From positions 36,286 through 100,285 of the forward strand of contig JAEWLC010000109.1 in NCBI GenBank assembly GCA_023393475.1: a stretch of DNA of 64,000 nucleotides. The letters run 5' to 3'. The notes below the pieces were generated by a model that did no database searches, was not told the DNA's origin, and saw only the letters and a program-made list of their open reading frames with translations. The position numbers and the translations under genes are program-made. Positions 1 to 7,091 of this stretch are shown piece after piece (the stretch's first letter is position 1; every line of letters starts with the position of its first letter). The stretch comes from Pseudomonadota bacterium (GTDB lineage Bacteria > Pseudomonadota > Alphaproteobacteria > Rhizobiales > Devosiaceae).

Positions 1-586
1 AATCGACCAGCTCGGGGTTCGGCCCGTCATCGAGTGAGGCCACCATCGGCTCGAGCGCCATGCCGCAGATCGGGCAGTCGCCCGGCCCGTCCTTGATGAT
101 CTCGGGATGCATCGGGCAGGTCCACTTCGCCCCGGCGGGCACGCTGGCCGGATCGATCGGCGCCGCGCCATGCGAATGGCCGTGGTGATGGGCATGGTCG
201 TGAGACCCATGCGGCGCGCCCGCCGGCGGCGCGCCGGGCAGCACGAAGGGCTTTGTGTCGAGATACTTCTTCGGGTCAGCCTCGAAACTCTTCTGGCAGC
301 CCTCGCAGCAGAAATAATAGCGCGTGCCCTCATGCTTCAGCATGTGCTGGGCAGTCACGCGATCCACCTGCATGCCGCAGACCGGGTCGGTCGCCTTGAG
401 ATAGCTCTCGGGCGCGGCCTCGAACTTCGCCTTGCAGCCGGCCGAGCAGAAGCCGATCTCCCGGCCTTCGTGCGTGGTACGATGCGGCGTCTTCGCCATG
501 TCGACGGTCATCCCGCAGACCGGGTCGCGCGTGACCCTGGCGCCGGAATTGCCTTGCGAGTGTACGTGATGCTGGTGCGTGTCCAT
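1..586 (-). CDS. copA: Copper/heavy-metal P-type ATPase, N-terminal part (truncated by window edge)
   Basis: Only the first 195 residues are present; the gene runs off the left edge. Two YHS metal-binding domains are visible, each beginning DPVCGM (residues about 21 and 67), then a His-rich linker (about 127-139), then a heavy-metal-binding motif with CPMHPEI and GDCPICGMALEP (about 157-180). In known families this arrangement precedes the membrane and ATPase domains of CopA/ActP-type exporters that pump Cu(I) out of the cytoplasm. The ATPase core itself is outside the window. The gene is divergent from a CueR-type regulator and shares its operator, which supports copper rather than another metal. 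Start chosen at the ATG giving MDTHQHH. Confidence 0.85.
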   Translation of the reverse strand, partial: MDTHQHHVHSQGNSGARVTRDPVCGMTVDMAKTPHRTTHEGREIGFCSAGCKAKFEAAPESYLKATDPVCGMQVDRVTAQHMLKHEGTRYYFCCEGCQKSFEADPKKYLDTKPFVLPGAPPAGAPHGSHDHAHHHGHSHGAAPIDPASVPAGAKWTCPMHPEIIKDGPGDCPICGMALEPMVASLDDGPNPELVD

Positions 587-619
587 GCGTCGGTCCTACC
601 TTATCGACCCCTGTTCTGC

Positions 620-640
620 ACCTTCCCATCATGGTAAGGT
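620..640. promoter_or_regulatory. CueR-type operator between copA and cueR
   Basis: The dyad ACCTT-CCC...GG-TAAGGT spans these 21 bases and closely matches the ACCTTCC-N7-GGAAGGT box known for CueR. Read on the minus strand it is preceded by TTGACC, placing it in the over-long spacer typical of MerR-family promoters, so it should drive copA. The -10 hexamer is not obvious. Confidence 0.8.
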
Positions 641-668
641 CAAGCACATTGTTCAGATAGGTATCCCC

Positions 669-1070
669 ATGCAGATCGGCGAGGCCTCACGGCTGACAGG
701 CGTTTCCGCCAAGATGATCCGGCACTACGAGTCGATCGGGCTCATCCCCTCGGCCGACCGGCGCGACAGCAATTACCGCGACTACGGCCACCACGACATC
801 CACCGCCTCGGCTTCATCCGCCGCGCCCGCGACCTCGGCTTCTCCATCGACCAGATCCGCGACCTCTTGAAGCTCTGGGGCGACACCCACCGATCGAGCG
901 CTGACGTGAAGGCGCTGACCGAGGGGCACATCGCCGAACTCGACGCCAAGATACGGCTGCTGGGCGAAATGCGTTCCACCCTCGCCCACCTCGCCGCCGC
1001 CTGCGACGGCGACCACCGGCCGGACTGTCCGATCATCGAGGGGCTGGCGGGGTCGCATGCCCAGCACTGA
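669..1070 (+). CDS. cueR: MerR-family copper-responsive regulator CueR
   Basis: This 133-residue protein has the usual MerR layout: N-terminal winged helix (MQIGEASRLTGVSAKMIRHYE), a long dimerisation helix, and a C-terminal metal loop. The loop carries Cys112 and Cys120 (C-x7-C in CDGDHRPDCPI), the Cu(I)-binding signature of CueR, with the same spacing as the E. coli protein. It should activate the divergent copA when cytosolic Cu(I) rises by untwisting the operator at 620-640. An upstream in-frame ATG at 579 would add 30 residues that do not look like MerR and would run across the operator, so the ATG at 669 is preferred. The 3' end overlaps the next ORF by 14 bases. Confidence 0.92.
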   Translation: MQIGEASRLTGVSAKMIRHYESIGLIPSADRRDSNYRDYGHHDIHRLGFIRRARDLGFSIDQIRDLLKLWGDTHRSSADVKALTEGHIAELDAKIRLLGEMRSTLAHLAAACDGDHRPDCPIIEGLAGSHAQH

Positions 1071-1462
1071 TATCGCCGGCTTCGACATCCGCACCGATCC
1101 CTTCCCGTCGCGGGAGGAGTTCTCGGCGCTATGGGAGTCCGGTTGGGGCAACCCGTGGAAAGGCCCGTTGCCGAACTGGAAGATCAGCCTCGTCCATCTC
1201 GGCGCCTATGAGAACGAACGGGCGACTGGTCGGCTACGTCAACGTCGCCACGGATGGCAGCGGCCACGCCTTCCTGCTCGACCCCACCGTGCACAAGGAC
1301 GTCCAGCGCCGCGGCCTCGGCACGCTACTTGTGGAGCGCGCCACCGAACTCTCCCGCCAGCGCGGCGGCCAATACATGCATGTCGACTACGAGCCGCATC
1401 TCGACGGCTTCTACAAGGCCTGCGGCTTCAAGCCGACATTGGCGGGATTGATACGGCTCTAG
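1057..1462 (+). pseudogene. GNAT-family N-acetyltransferase, interrupted by a frameshift
   Basis: The N-terminal part (start at 1057, overlapping the end of cueR) reads well to about residue 53 (…HLGAYENE). The homologous continuation, GRLVGYVNVATDG through the acetyl-CoA motif QRRGLGTLL and the ending GFYKACGFKP, lies in the +1 frame and stops at 1462. Removing a single A from the AA at 1217-1218 joins the halves as ENDGRLVGYVNVA, so one inserted base explains the break. Either the gene is recently inactivated or the base is a sequencing error; an in-frame ATG at 1208 could give an 84-residue C-terminal fragment. The substrate is unknown. The position suggests an operon with cueR. Confidence 0.75.
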
Positions 1463-1467
1463 CGGGA

Positions 1468-1497
1468 GCCGCGTCCGGTTCCGAAACCGGGCGCGGC
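1468..1497. terminator. Strong stem-loop between convergent genes
   Basis: Thirteen bases (1468-1480) pair with 1485-1497 around a CCGA tetraloop, with a single G-U wobble. It sits between the GNAT ORF and the convergent small gene. There is no clear T-run, so Rho-independent termination is only likely by position. Confidence 0.5.
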
Positions 1498-1510
1498 ACG
1501 TATCCGCCCG

Positions 1511-1780
1511 TCAGCGGGCCGACTTCAGGCTGTTGTTGTAGATGGTACGGACCTTGGCCTTGAGCTTCTTCAGGTCGGCCGGCTTATGCAGATGTGGCTG
1601 GCCGTGGCCTTGGCAGCCTTCGAGGATGAAGTCGTAGCATCCCCAGAAATCTGCATCTTCGAGGCAGTCATAGGTCTTCTCCAGCACGCAGTCGTCGACG
1701 TCGTGTGCCTGCGCAACGGTGACAGTCATAGAGAACAAGGCAGCGGCAGCAGCCCATATCGTCAGCTTCATGATCGACAT
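1511..1780 (-). CDS. Small secreted protein with four cysteines, function unknown
   Basis: The 89-residue product begins with a signal peptide (hydrophobic WAAAAALFSMTVTVAQA, cleavage probably after AQA-H), so the mature protein of about 64 residues should be periplasmic. Four cysteines are clustered in its first third (DDC, YDC, GCY, EGC), suggesting two disulfides, followed by a Lys-rich C-terminus. I do not recognise the family. The internal Met at residue 4 (1771) is an equally plausible start. It stands alone between two stem-loop or intergenic regions. Confidence 0.6.
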   Translation of the reverse strand: MSIMKLTIWAAAAALFSMTVTVAQAHDVDDCVLEKTYDCLEDADFWGCYDFILEGCQGHGQPHLHKPADLKKLKAKVRTIYNNSLKSAR

Positions 1781-1855
1781 CGTCTCCTCCTTCCTCGGTT
1801 CGAGACTATGGAGGAGCGTGCGCCGACTAGTCTGAAGGCGGGCTGAGGTGCTCGT

Positions 1856-3331
1856 TCATGAGACGCTGAGGCAGAGGTACTTGATGTCGAGGTAGTCCTC
1901 GATCCCGTACTTCGATCCCTCGCGCCCGTGCCCGGATTGCTTCACCCCGCCGAACGGGGCGACTTCGGTGGAAATCAGCCCGGTATTGATCCCGACCATG
2001 CCGTAGTCGAGTGCCTCGGCGACCCGGAACACCCGGCTCAGGTCCGTGGCGTAGAAGTAGGAGGCGAGCCCGAACTCGGTGGCGTTGGCGAGCGCGATCA
2101 CCTCCTCCACCGTCTCGAACCGGAACAGCGGCGCCAGGGGTCCGAACGTCTCCTCCCGCGCCAGCACCATGTCGGCGGTCGCATCGGCCAGTATCGTCGG
2201 CTCGAAGAACAGCCCCTCCTTGCGCTTGCCGCCGGTGAGCAGCCGCCCGCCCTTGCGCAACGCATCGGTGAGGTGCCGCTCGACCTTCTCGACCGCCTTC
2301 TCGTCGATCAGCGGGCCGGTGGTGACACCCTCGCCGAACCCGTCGCCGACCCGCAGTTTCTCCACGGCTGCCGTCAGCTTCTCGGCGAAGGCGTCATAGA
2401 CACCCGCCTGCACGTAGATGCGGTTGGCGCAGACGCAGGTCTGTCCGTTATTGCGGTACTTCGACACCATCGCGCCCTCGACCGCAGCATCGAGATCGGC
2501 GTCATCGAAGACGATGAAGGGCGCATTGCCGCCGAGTTCCAGCCCAAGCCGCTTCACCTGGTCGGCTGCCTGCCGCATCAGGATGCGGCCAACCTCGGTG
2601 GAGCCGGTGAAGCCGACTTTCTTGACGATGTCGTTGGAGCAGAACTCCTTGCCGATATCCGACGAATGCGTGGACGGCAGGAGGTTGAAGAGCCCCGCCG
2701 GCAGCCCGGCACGCTCTGCCAGCACGGCGAGCGCGATAGCCGACAACGGCGTCTCGGCCGCCGGCTTGCTCACCACCGCGCAGCCTGCGGCGAGGGCCGG
2801 CGCCATCTTACGCGCCAGCATGGAGTTGGGAAAATTCCACGGCGTGATCGTCGCGACGACCCCCACCGGCTGCTTGATGATGATGATGCGCTTGTCTTCC
2901 TGGTGGCCGGGGATGGTGTCGCCATAGACTCGCTTCGCCTCCTCGCCGAACCACTCGATATAGCTGGCGCCGTAGAGAATCTCGCCCTTCGCCTCGGCGA
3001 CGGGCTTCCCCTGCTCGGCCGTCATGATCGCCGCGAGGTCGTCGGCATTCTCCACCATCAGGTCGTAAAGCTTGCGCAGCACCGCGCCACGCGCCTTGCC
3101 GGTCTTCTTCTCCCACGCCGCCTGCGCGATCTCCGCCGCCTCGATCGCGAGCTTGGCTTCTGCCACGCCGCAGTTCGGCAACACCGCCAGCACCTCGCCG
3201 GTCGAGGGGTTGGTCACCTCGAACGTCGTGCCGTTCTCAGCCGTCTCCAGCCATCGTCCACCGATATAGGCGGCCGGGCGCAACAGCGACTTGTCCTTGA
3301 GATGGGCATTCAGCGCGGCGGTGATCGGCAT
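1856..3331 (-). CDS. gabD: NAD(P)-dependent succinate-semialdehyde dehydrogenase family
   Basis: This is an aldehyde dehydrogenase of 491 residues, the usual length. It oxidises succinate semialdehyde or a related short aldehyde to the acid. Visible motifs are the ITPWNFP segment, the nucleotide-binding VGFTGSTEVGR, the general-base region LELGGNAP and the catalytic cysteine in GQTCVCANR. The second Cys two residues later is typical of GabD proteins. The start is set at the ATG at 3331, which has GGGAGA upstream; an upstream extension to 3358 has no such support. It is divergent from the lactonase-like gene at 3449. No GABA transaminase is nearby, so the physiological substrate could instead come from sugar-acid catabolism. 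Confidence 0.85.
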   Translation of the reverse strand: MPITAALNAHLKDKSLLRPAAYIGGRWLETAENGTTFEVTNPSTGEVLAVLPNCGVAEAKLAIEAAEIAQAAWEKKTGKARGAVLRKLYDLMVENADDLAAIMTAEQGKPVAEAKGEILYGASYIEWFGEEAKRVYGDTIPGHQEDKRIIIIKQPVGVVATITPWNFPNSMLARKMAPALAAGCAVVSKPAAETPLSAIALAVLAERAGLPAGLFNLLPSTHSSDIGKEFCSNDIVKKVGFTGSTEVGRILMRQAADQVKRLGLELGGNAPFIVFDDADLDAAVEGAMVSKYRNNGQTCVCANRIYVQAGVYDAFAEKLTAAVEKLRVGDGFGEGVTTGPLIDEKAVEKVERHLTDALRKGGRLLTGGKRKEGLFFEPTILADATADMVLAREETFGPLAPLFRFETVEEVIALANATEFGLASYFYATDLSRVFRVAEALDYGMVGINTGLISTEVAPFGGVKQSGHGREGSKYGIEDYLDIKYLCLSVS

Positions 3332-3448
3332 TGGAAATTCTCCCTGAGGCGGAAGCACTGCACCTCACCACCACTCAACGCAAGTGGCCTTGCCCGGCTC
3401 CAAAACTTCCGATTGGATGCGCGCAACTATAAAGGGAGGGCACCAGCA

Positions 3449-4357
3449 ATGGCCGGTATCTACGAGCGTCACGAGAAGGAATTCGGGCACCTGATCCAGG
3501 GGAGCGCCAAGCTCGAAACCCTGTTCACGGAGTGCCGCTGGGCCGAGGGGCCGGTCTGGTTCGGCGACGCCAACCAGCTCATCTGGTCCGACATCCCCAA
3601 CAACCGCATGCTGCGCTGGACCCCCGATGGTGGTGCGTCGGTGTTCCGGCACAATTCCAACTACATCAACGGCAACACCCGCGATCGCGAAGGCCGGCTC
3701 GTCTCGTGCTCGCATGGCGGCCGAAATGTCGTCCGCACCGAGATCGACGGTTCGATCACCGTTCTCGCCGACAGCTACAAGGGCAAGAAGCTGAATGCCC
3801 CGAACGATGTCGTCGTCAAGTCGGACGGGACGATCTGGTTCACCGATCCGGGCTACGGCATCCTCTCCGACTACGAGGGCTACAAGGGCGAGTTCGAGCA
3901 GGACGGCTGCTATGTCTTCTGCCTCGATCCGGCGAAAGGCGAGCTCAAGGTCGTGGTGGACGATTTCATCCGCCCCAACGGCATCGCCTTCTCACCCGAC
4001 GAGTCCATTCTCTACGTCGCCGACAGCGCCTACAGCCACGGCGAGGACCTGCCCCGCCACATCCGCGCCTTCGAAGCCAGGAGCGACAACACCGTCACCA
4101 ACAGCCGCGTGTTCCTCACCACCGACGTCGGCCTGCCCGATGGCTTCCGCCTCGATGACCGCGGCAACATCTGGACCTCGGCCGGGGACGGCGTCCATTG
4201 CTTCAGCCCGTCCGGCGTCCTGCTCGGCAAGATCCTGACGCCCGACGGCGTCGCCAATGTCGAGTTCGGCGGCCCGCGCCGCAACCGCCTCTTCATCTGC
4301 GCCACCGGGAACCTGCACAGCATCTACCTGGCCGTGAACGGCGCAAAGCGACCCTAG
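3449..4357 (+). CDS. SMP-30/gluconolactonase family lactonase
   Basis: The 302-residue product has the six-bladed propeller features of SMP-30/gluconolactonase/LRE proteins: the N-terminal ECRWAEGPVWFG with the metal-ligand Glu, the LNAPNDVVVKSDGTIWFTDP segment with the Asn and Asp ligands, and the PNGIAFSPDES and DGFRLDDRGNIW blades. The family hydrolyses sugar lactones with a divalent cation. No signal peptide is seen, so it should act in the cytoplasm. The ATG at 3449 has GGGAGG eight bases upstream. A much longer open frame continues upstream but lies antisense to gabD and is not coding. In this sugar-acid-rich window an aldonolactone substrate is likely but unproven. Confidence 0.85.
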   Translation: MAGIYERHEKEFGHLIQGSAKLETLFTECRWAEGPVWFGDANQLIWSDIPNNRMLRWTPDGGASVFRHNSNYINGNTRDREGRLVSCSHGGRNVVRTEIDGSITVLADSYKGKKLNAPNDVVVKSDGTIWFTDPGYGILSDYEGYKGEFEQDGCYVFCLDPAKGELKVVVDDFIRPNGIAFSPDESILYVADSAYSHGEDLPRHIRAFEARSDNTVTNSRVFLTTDVGLPDGFRLDDRGNIWTSAGDGVHCFSPSGVLLGKILTPDGVANVEFGGPRRNRLFICATGNLHSIYLAVNGAKRP

Positions 4358-4370
4358 CGGGGGGGAGCGG

Positions 4371-4394
4371 CCGGCGCCCGCTACCGAGCGCCGG
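4371..4394. terminator. Inverted repeat between convergent lactonase and rnk-like genes
   Basis: CCGGCGC at 4371-4377 pairs with GCGCCGG at 4388-4394. It lies between two convergent stop codons and may terminate in both directions, though no T-run follows. Confidence 0.35.
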
Positions 4395-4398
4395 TCAA

Positions 4399-4797
4399 CT
4401 AGGCTTCGACCGACAGCACGGTCATCACGTGCTTGGCGCCGTTGCGACCTTCCCAGGTGATCGACTGGCCGACATTGAGCCCGATAAGGGCCGTCCCCAC
4501 CGGGGTCAGCACCGACACCTTGCCCTCGGCGATATCGGCATCGGCTGGATAGACCAGCGTGACGGTGCGGTCGGCGCCGTTGTCGGGGCGATAGGTCACG
4601 GTCGAGCCCATGCGCACCACGCTAGGCGCCAGCTTTTTCTCCGGCACGACGCGCGCCCGCTCGATCTCGTAGAGCAGGTCGTCGGCAGCATCCGATGAAT
4701 TGCCGCTGCCCGCGAGGGCAAGAGCGATGAGTTTGCGATGGTCGGCCTCACTGAGGACGATCTTCGGCTTGAGGTCGTAGCGACGTAGCGATGACAT
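4399..4797 (-). CDS. rnk: Rnk-like regulator with GreA/GreB-type C-terminal domain
   Basis: The 132-residue protein has a short N-terminal helical part (LSEADHRKLIALAL…) and a C-terminal FKBP-like GreA/B domain (VRMGSTVTYRP, VTLVYPADAD, VSVLTPVGTALIGLNVGQSI). This is the arrangement of Rnk, the regulator of nucleoside diphosphate kinase, which binds RNA polymerase like a Gre factor but lacks the long coiled coil for transcript cleavage. It should act in the cytoplasm on RNA polymerase. AAGGAA precedes the ATG. The gene has an unusually long, structured 5' leader of about 228 bases (see 4798-5060). The name is by family resemblance, not demonstrated role. Confidence 0.8.
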   Translation of the reverse strand: MSSLRRYDLKPKIVLSEADHRKLIALALAGSGNSSDAADDLLYEIERARVVPEKKLAPSVVRMGSTVTYRPDNGADRTVTLVYPADADIAEGKVSVLTPVGTALIGLNVGQSITWEGRNGAKHVMTVLSVEA

Positions 4798-5025
4798 CGT
4801 GAAATTCCTTTCGAATGCGAGCGTCTGCAGGGCCCTCTGCGGGTCCGCGACGTCTCGCGTGAATGTGTGGATTGGCGCCTTGTGCGACCGGCCGGGCGGG
4901 TTTCCGCGGGGTCCGGGATATCCCCAGACCCGGCGGCGCCTCAGGCGCGGGTCATGGGGCTATAGTCCTGCGACCGGGATTTCCCGGTGCGGCGCAACAA
5001 CAGTGATGGGCGCGAAGCAAGACAT
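4798..5025 (-). promoter_or_regulatory. Structured 5' leader of the rnk-like gene with competing hairpins
   Basis: Read on the minus strand from the predicted transcription start (about 5025), the leader holds a 21-codon ORF (4960-5025) and then three pairing segments. GACCCGCGCC at 4953-4944 can pair with the segment 4940-4927 across a UGA loop. The last five bases of that segment (GGGTC, 4931-4927) can instead pair with GACCC at 4913-4909 in a nine-base-pair hairpin with one wobble. The two hairpins exclude each other. A further hairpin, ACCGGG/CCCGGT, lies inside the ORF at 4973-4988. The region continues about 110 bases to the rnk-like start. There is no U-run, so any control would act on translation or Rho rather than by classical attenuation. 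Confidence 0.55.
4960..5025 (-). CDS. Candidate 21-residue leader peptide upstream of rnk-like gene
   Basis: The ORF would encode MSCFAPITVVAPHREIPVAG plus a final Leu, ending in TAG. Its ATG coincides with the transcription start predicted from the promoter at 5032-5060, so the mRNA would be leaderless. The stop codon lies six bases before the first pairing segment of the alternative hairpins, so a terminating ribosome would cover that segment. There is no run of one amino acid. It may be non-coding; codon conservation in relatives would decide. Confidence 0.4.
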   Translation of the reverse strand: MSCFAPITVVAPHREIPVAGL

Positions 5026-5031
5026 GCGAGC

Positions 5032-5060
5032 AATATGGGGATAGCCGGCGAAAAGGTCAA
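5032..5060 (-). promoter_or_regulatory. Sigma-70-type promoter of the rnk-like gene
   Basis: On the minus strand TTGACC (5060-5055) and CATATT (5037-5032) are separated by exactly 17 bases. It is one of the better housekeeping-type promoters in the window. Confidence 0.65.
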
Positions 5061-5116
5061 ATCGGGTGGCGCCCGCCAGCGGGTGCAATGAATGAAGCGA
5101 CCCTACTCGCCAGCCC

Positions 5117-5395
5117 TCACGCCGTGGGCAGTGCCGAGAACCCCTCCGGCATCGGGCCTTCGTATGGTCCCGTGCGCACGTCGGTGACCGCCGCTGCCGG
5201 CGGCCCCGCGTTGAGTTCCATCAGCATGTGCTGGATTTCCTGCTCGGCACCGGAAAAGACCGCCTCGACTGTGCCGTCGCGCCGGTTCCGCACCCAGCCA
5301 TCGAGCTTGAGCGCCTGCGCCTCGCCGACGACGAAGGCGCGAAACCCTACGCCCTGCACCCGTCCAGTGATGATCACATGGACGGCGCGCCGCAT
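5117..5395 (-). CDS. acyP: Acylphosphatase
   Basis: The 92-residue protein matches the usual acylphosphatase size and has both catalytic residues: Arg19 in GRVQGVGFR and Asn37 in GWVRNRRDG. It hydrolyses carboxyl-phosphate bonds such as acetyl phosphate or 1,3-bisphosphoglycerate in the cytoplasm. The start is set at the ATG at 5395 because it overlaps the stop of the dehydratase gene (TGATG), giving translational coupling and the standard N-terminus MRRAVHV. An upstream start at 5419 would add eight residues. Its link to the sugar-acid genes is probably only transcriptional. Confidence 0.9.
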   Translation of the reverse strand: MRRAVHVIITGRVQGVGFRAFVVGEAQALKLDGWVRNRRDGTVEAVFSGAEQEIQHMLMELNAGPPAAAVTDVRTGPYEGPMPEGFSALPTA

Positions 5396-6948
5396 CAGAA
5401 CGTCGCGCCGATCTGCCATGGGACGAACTCGTTGTCCCCATAGCCGAGCAGCTCCGACTTCGACTTCTTGCCCGAGGCGACGGCGAGAATCTCGTCGAAG
5501 ATCTCCTGCCCCTTCTCCTCGAGCGAGCCGCCTTCCACCACTTCGCCGCCGTTGATATCCATGTCGTCGATCATCTTGTGGTAGATGTCCGAGTTCGTGG
5601 CGATCTTGATCGACGGGGTGGGCTTGCAGCCATAGGCCGAGCCGCGCCCGGTGGTGAAGCAGAGGATGTTCGCCCCACCGGCCACCTGGCCGGTCGCAGA
5701 TACGGGGTCGTATCCGGGCGTGTCCATGAAGACGAATCCCTTTTCAGTCACCGGGTCCGCATAGTGATACACGGCGTTGAGCGGAGTTGTCCCGCCCTTC
5801 GCCGCCGCGCCAAGAGATTTCTCCAGAATTGTTGTAAGTCCGCCAAGCTTGTTACCTGGAGAGGGGTTGTTGTTCATCTCCATGTTGTTGCGCTCGGCGT
5901 AGTCTTCCCACCAGTGGATGATATCGATGAGCTTTTCGCCAACCTCGCGTGTCTTGGCGCGACGGGTGAGCAGGTGCTCGGCGCCATAGATTTCCGGCGT
6001 TTCCGAGAGGATTGCCGTGCCGCCATGGCGGACGAGGATATCGGCCGCGACGCCCAGCGCCGGGTTGGCAGTAATGCCCGAATAGCCGTCCGAACCACCG
6101 CACTGCAGCGCTAGCATAAGTTCCGACGCCGGCTGCGTCGTGCGGGTCGCCCGGTTGACGATCGGCAGCATCGCCTTCACGGCCTCGACGCCGGCCTCTA
6201 CCGTCTTTTTCGTTCCGCCGACCTCCTGGATGGTCATGGTGCGGAAGGTCTCATTCTCTGTGACACCGTAGGCTTCCTTGAGGCGCGGGATCTGGAAGCC
6301 TTCGCAACCCAGCCCGACCATGATGACGCCGCCCATGTTCGGGTTGGTGGCGTAGCCCCATGTGGTCTTCTTCAAGATGTCGAAGATGACGCCGCGATAG
6401 TCGATGACGCAGCCATTGGCCTGCTTGAGCGCCACGATGCCGTCAACATTGGGATAGTCCCTGAGGATACCCGAATCCTCAACCGCCTTGGCGATGAACC
6501 CGGCCACCGTGGTCGAGCAGTTCACCGACGTCAGGATGCCGATATAGTTGCGCGTCCCCACCTGCCCGTTGGCGCGCTTGAATCCCTGGAACGTCGCCTG
6601 CTGAGCGGCGGGTACGAAGTCGACCGGGATGATGCCCTCGCCGAACGCATAGTCGCGCTGGAACGCGCCATGGTCCTCGCCGATGGTGACATTGTGCTCG
6701 TGCATCCATTCGCCAGCCGGGACGCTGTCCTTGGCGAAGCCGATGATCTGGCCGAACTTGACGATCGGCTCGCCCGCCGCGATCGCCTTCACCGAGAACT
6801 TGTGCCCCTTCGGCACCCGCTTGGTCGTCCGCACGCCCTGGGGCGTGTCCGTCCCTACATCGAGATTGACCAGCGCCACGGCGACATTGTCGCTGGGGTT
6901 GAGCAGCAGCGTTTTGGCGGCAGCGGGGCGGGACATGACGTCGGACAT
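5395..6948 (-). CDS. uxaA: Altronate dehydratase family (UxaA/GarD) sugar-acid dehydratase
   Basis: This 517-residue protein has the fused architecture of the family. An N-terminal SAF-like domain (residues about 10-100, with VRTTKRVPKGHKFSV and HEHNV) is followed by the large catalytic domain (GTRNYIGILTSVNCSTT, LQCGGSDGYSGITANPALG, CFTTGRGSAYG). Such enzymes dehydrate hexonic or aldaric acids to 2-keto-3-deoxy acids with a metal ion. The substrate could be altronate, galactarate or, given FucU and the FAH-type enzyme next door, a 6-deoxy aldonate. The ATG at 6948 is preferred to a TTG 15 bases upstream. It is divergent from a GntR regulator whose operator lies in the shared intergenic region. 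Confidence 0.8.
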   Translation of the reverse strand: MSDVMSRPAAAKTLLLNPSDNVAVALVNLDVGTDTPQGVRTTKRVPKGHKFSVKAIAAGEPIVKFGQIIGFAKDSVPAGEWMHEHNVTIGEDHGAFQRDYAFGEGIIPVDFVPAAQQATFQGFKRANGQVGTRNYIGILTSVNCSTTVAGFIAKAVEDSGILRDYPNVDGIVALKQANGCVIDYRGVIFDILKKTTWGYATNPNMGGVIMVGLGCEGFQIPRLKEAYGVTENETFRTMTIQEVGGTKKTVEAGVEAVKAMLPIVNRATRTTQPASELMLALQCGGSDGYSGITANPALGVAADILVRHGGTAILSETPEIYGAEHLLTRRAKTREVGEKLIDIIHWWEDYAERNNMEMNNNPSPGNKLGGLTTILEKSLGAAAKGGTTPLNAVYHYADPVTEKGFVFMDTPGYDPVSATGQVAGGANILCFTTGRGSAYGCKPTPSIKIATNSDIYHKMIDDMDINGGEVVEGGSLEEKGQEIFDEILAVASGKKSKSELLGYGDNEFVPWQIGATF

Positions 6949-7056
6949 CGGAGACTCGTGCAATGGGGCTTCGGGACTGGGAACCGCCGTAAATCCTGTG
7001 TCGCCCCTGCTTGCCCGCTTGCGGCGGAAATGCGCGCGGGCGACAAGCAGGTGCGA

Positions 7057-7085
7057 TTGAATTGCTCCGGCAGTACAACTAACAT
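7057..7085 (+). promoter_or_regulatory. Promoter of the GntR gene, predicting a leaderless mRNA
   Basis: TTGAAT (7057-7062) and TAACAT (7080-7085) are 17 bases apart. Transcription would start at about 7092, the A of the start codon. Confidence 0.55.
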
Positions 7086-7090
7086 GTTAG
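7079..7090. promoter_or_regulatory. Palindromic operator CTAACATGTTAG
   Basis: This perfect 12-base palindrome overlaps the -10 hexamer of the GntR gene and ends one base before its ATG. Binding by the encoded regulator would block transcription directly, so autorepression is likely. Control of the divergent dehydratase gene is also possible. Confidence 0.65.
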
Positions 7091-7091
7091 C

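Noticed and set aside
1928..3448. Large upstream extension of the lactonase frame on the plus strand
   Set aside because: It lies antisense to the well-supported aldehyde dehydrogenase; only the part from the ATG at 3449, with a ribosome-binding site, looks like protein.
4799..5044. 81-codon plus-strand frame in the rnk-like leader
   Set aside because: No ribosome-binding site or family resemblance; it is opposite the structured leader, whose promoter points the other way.
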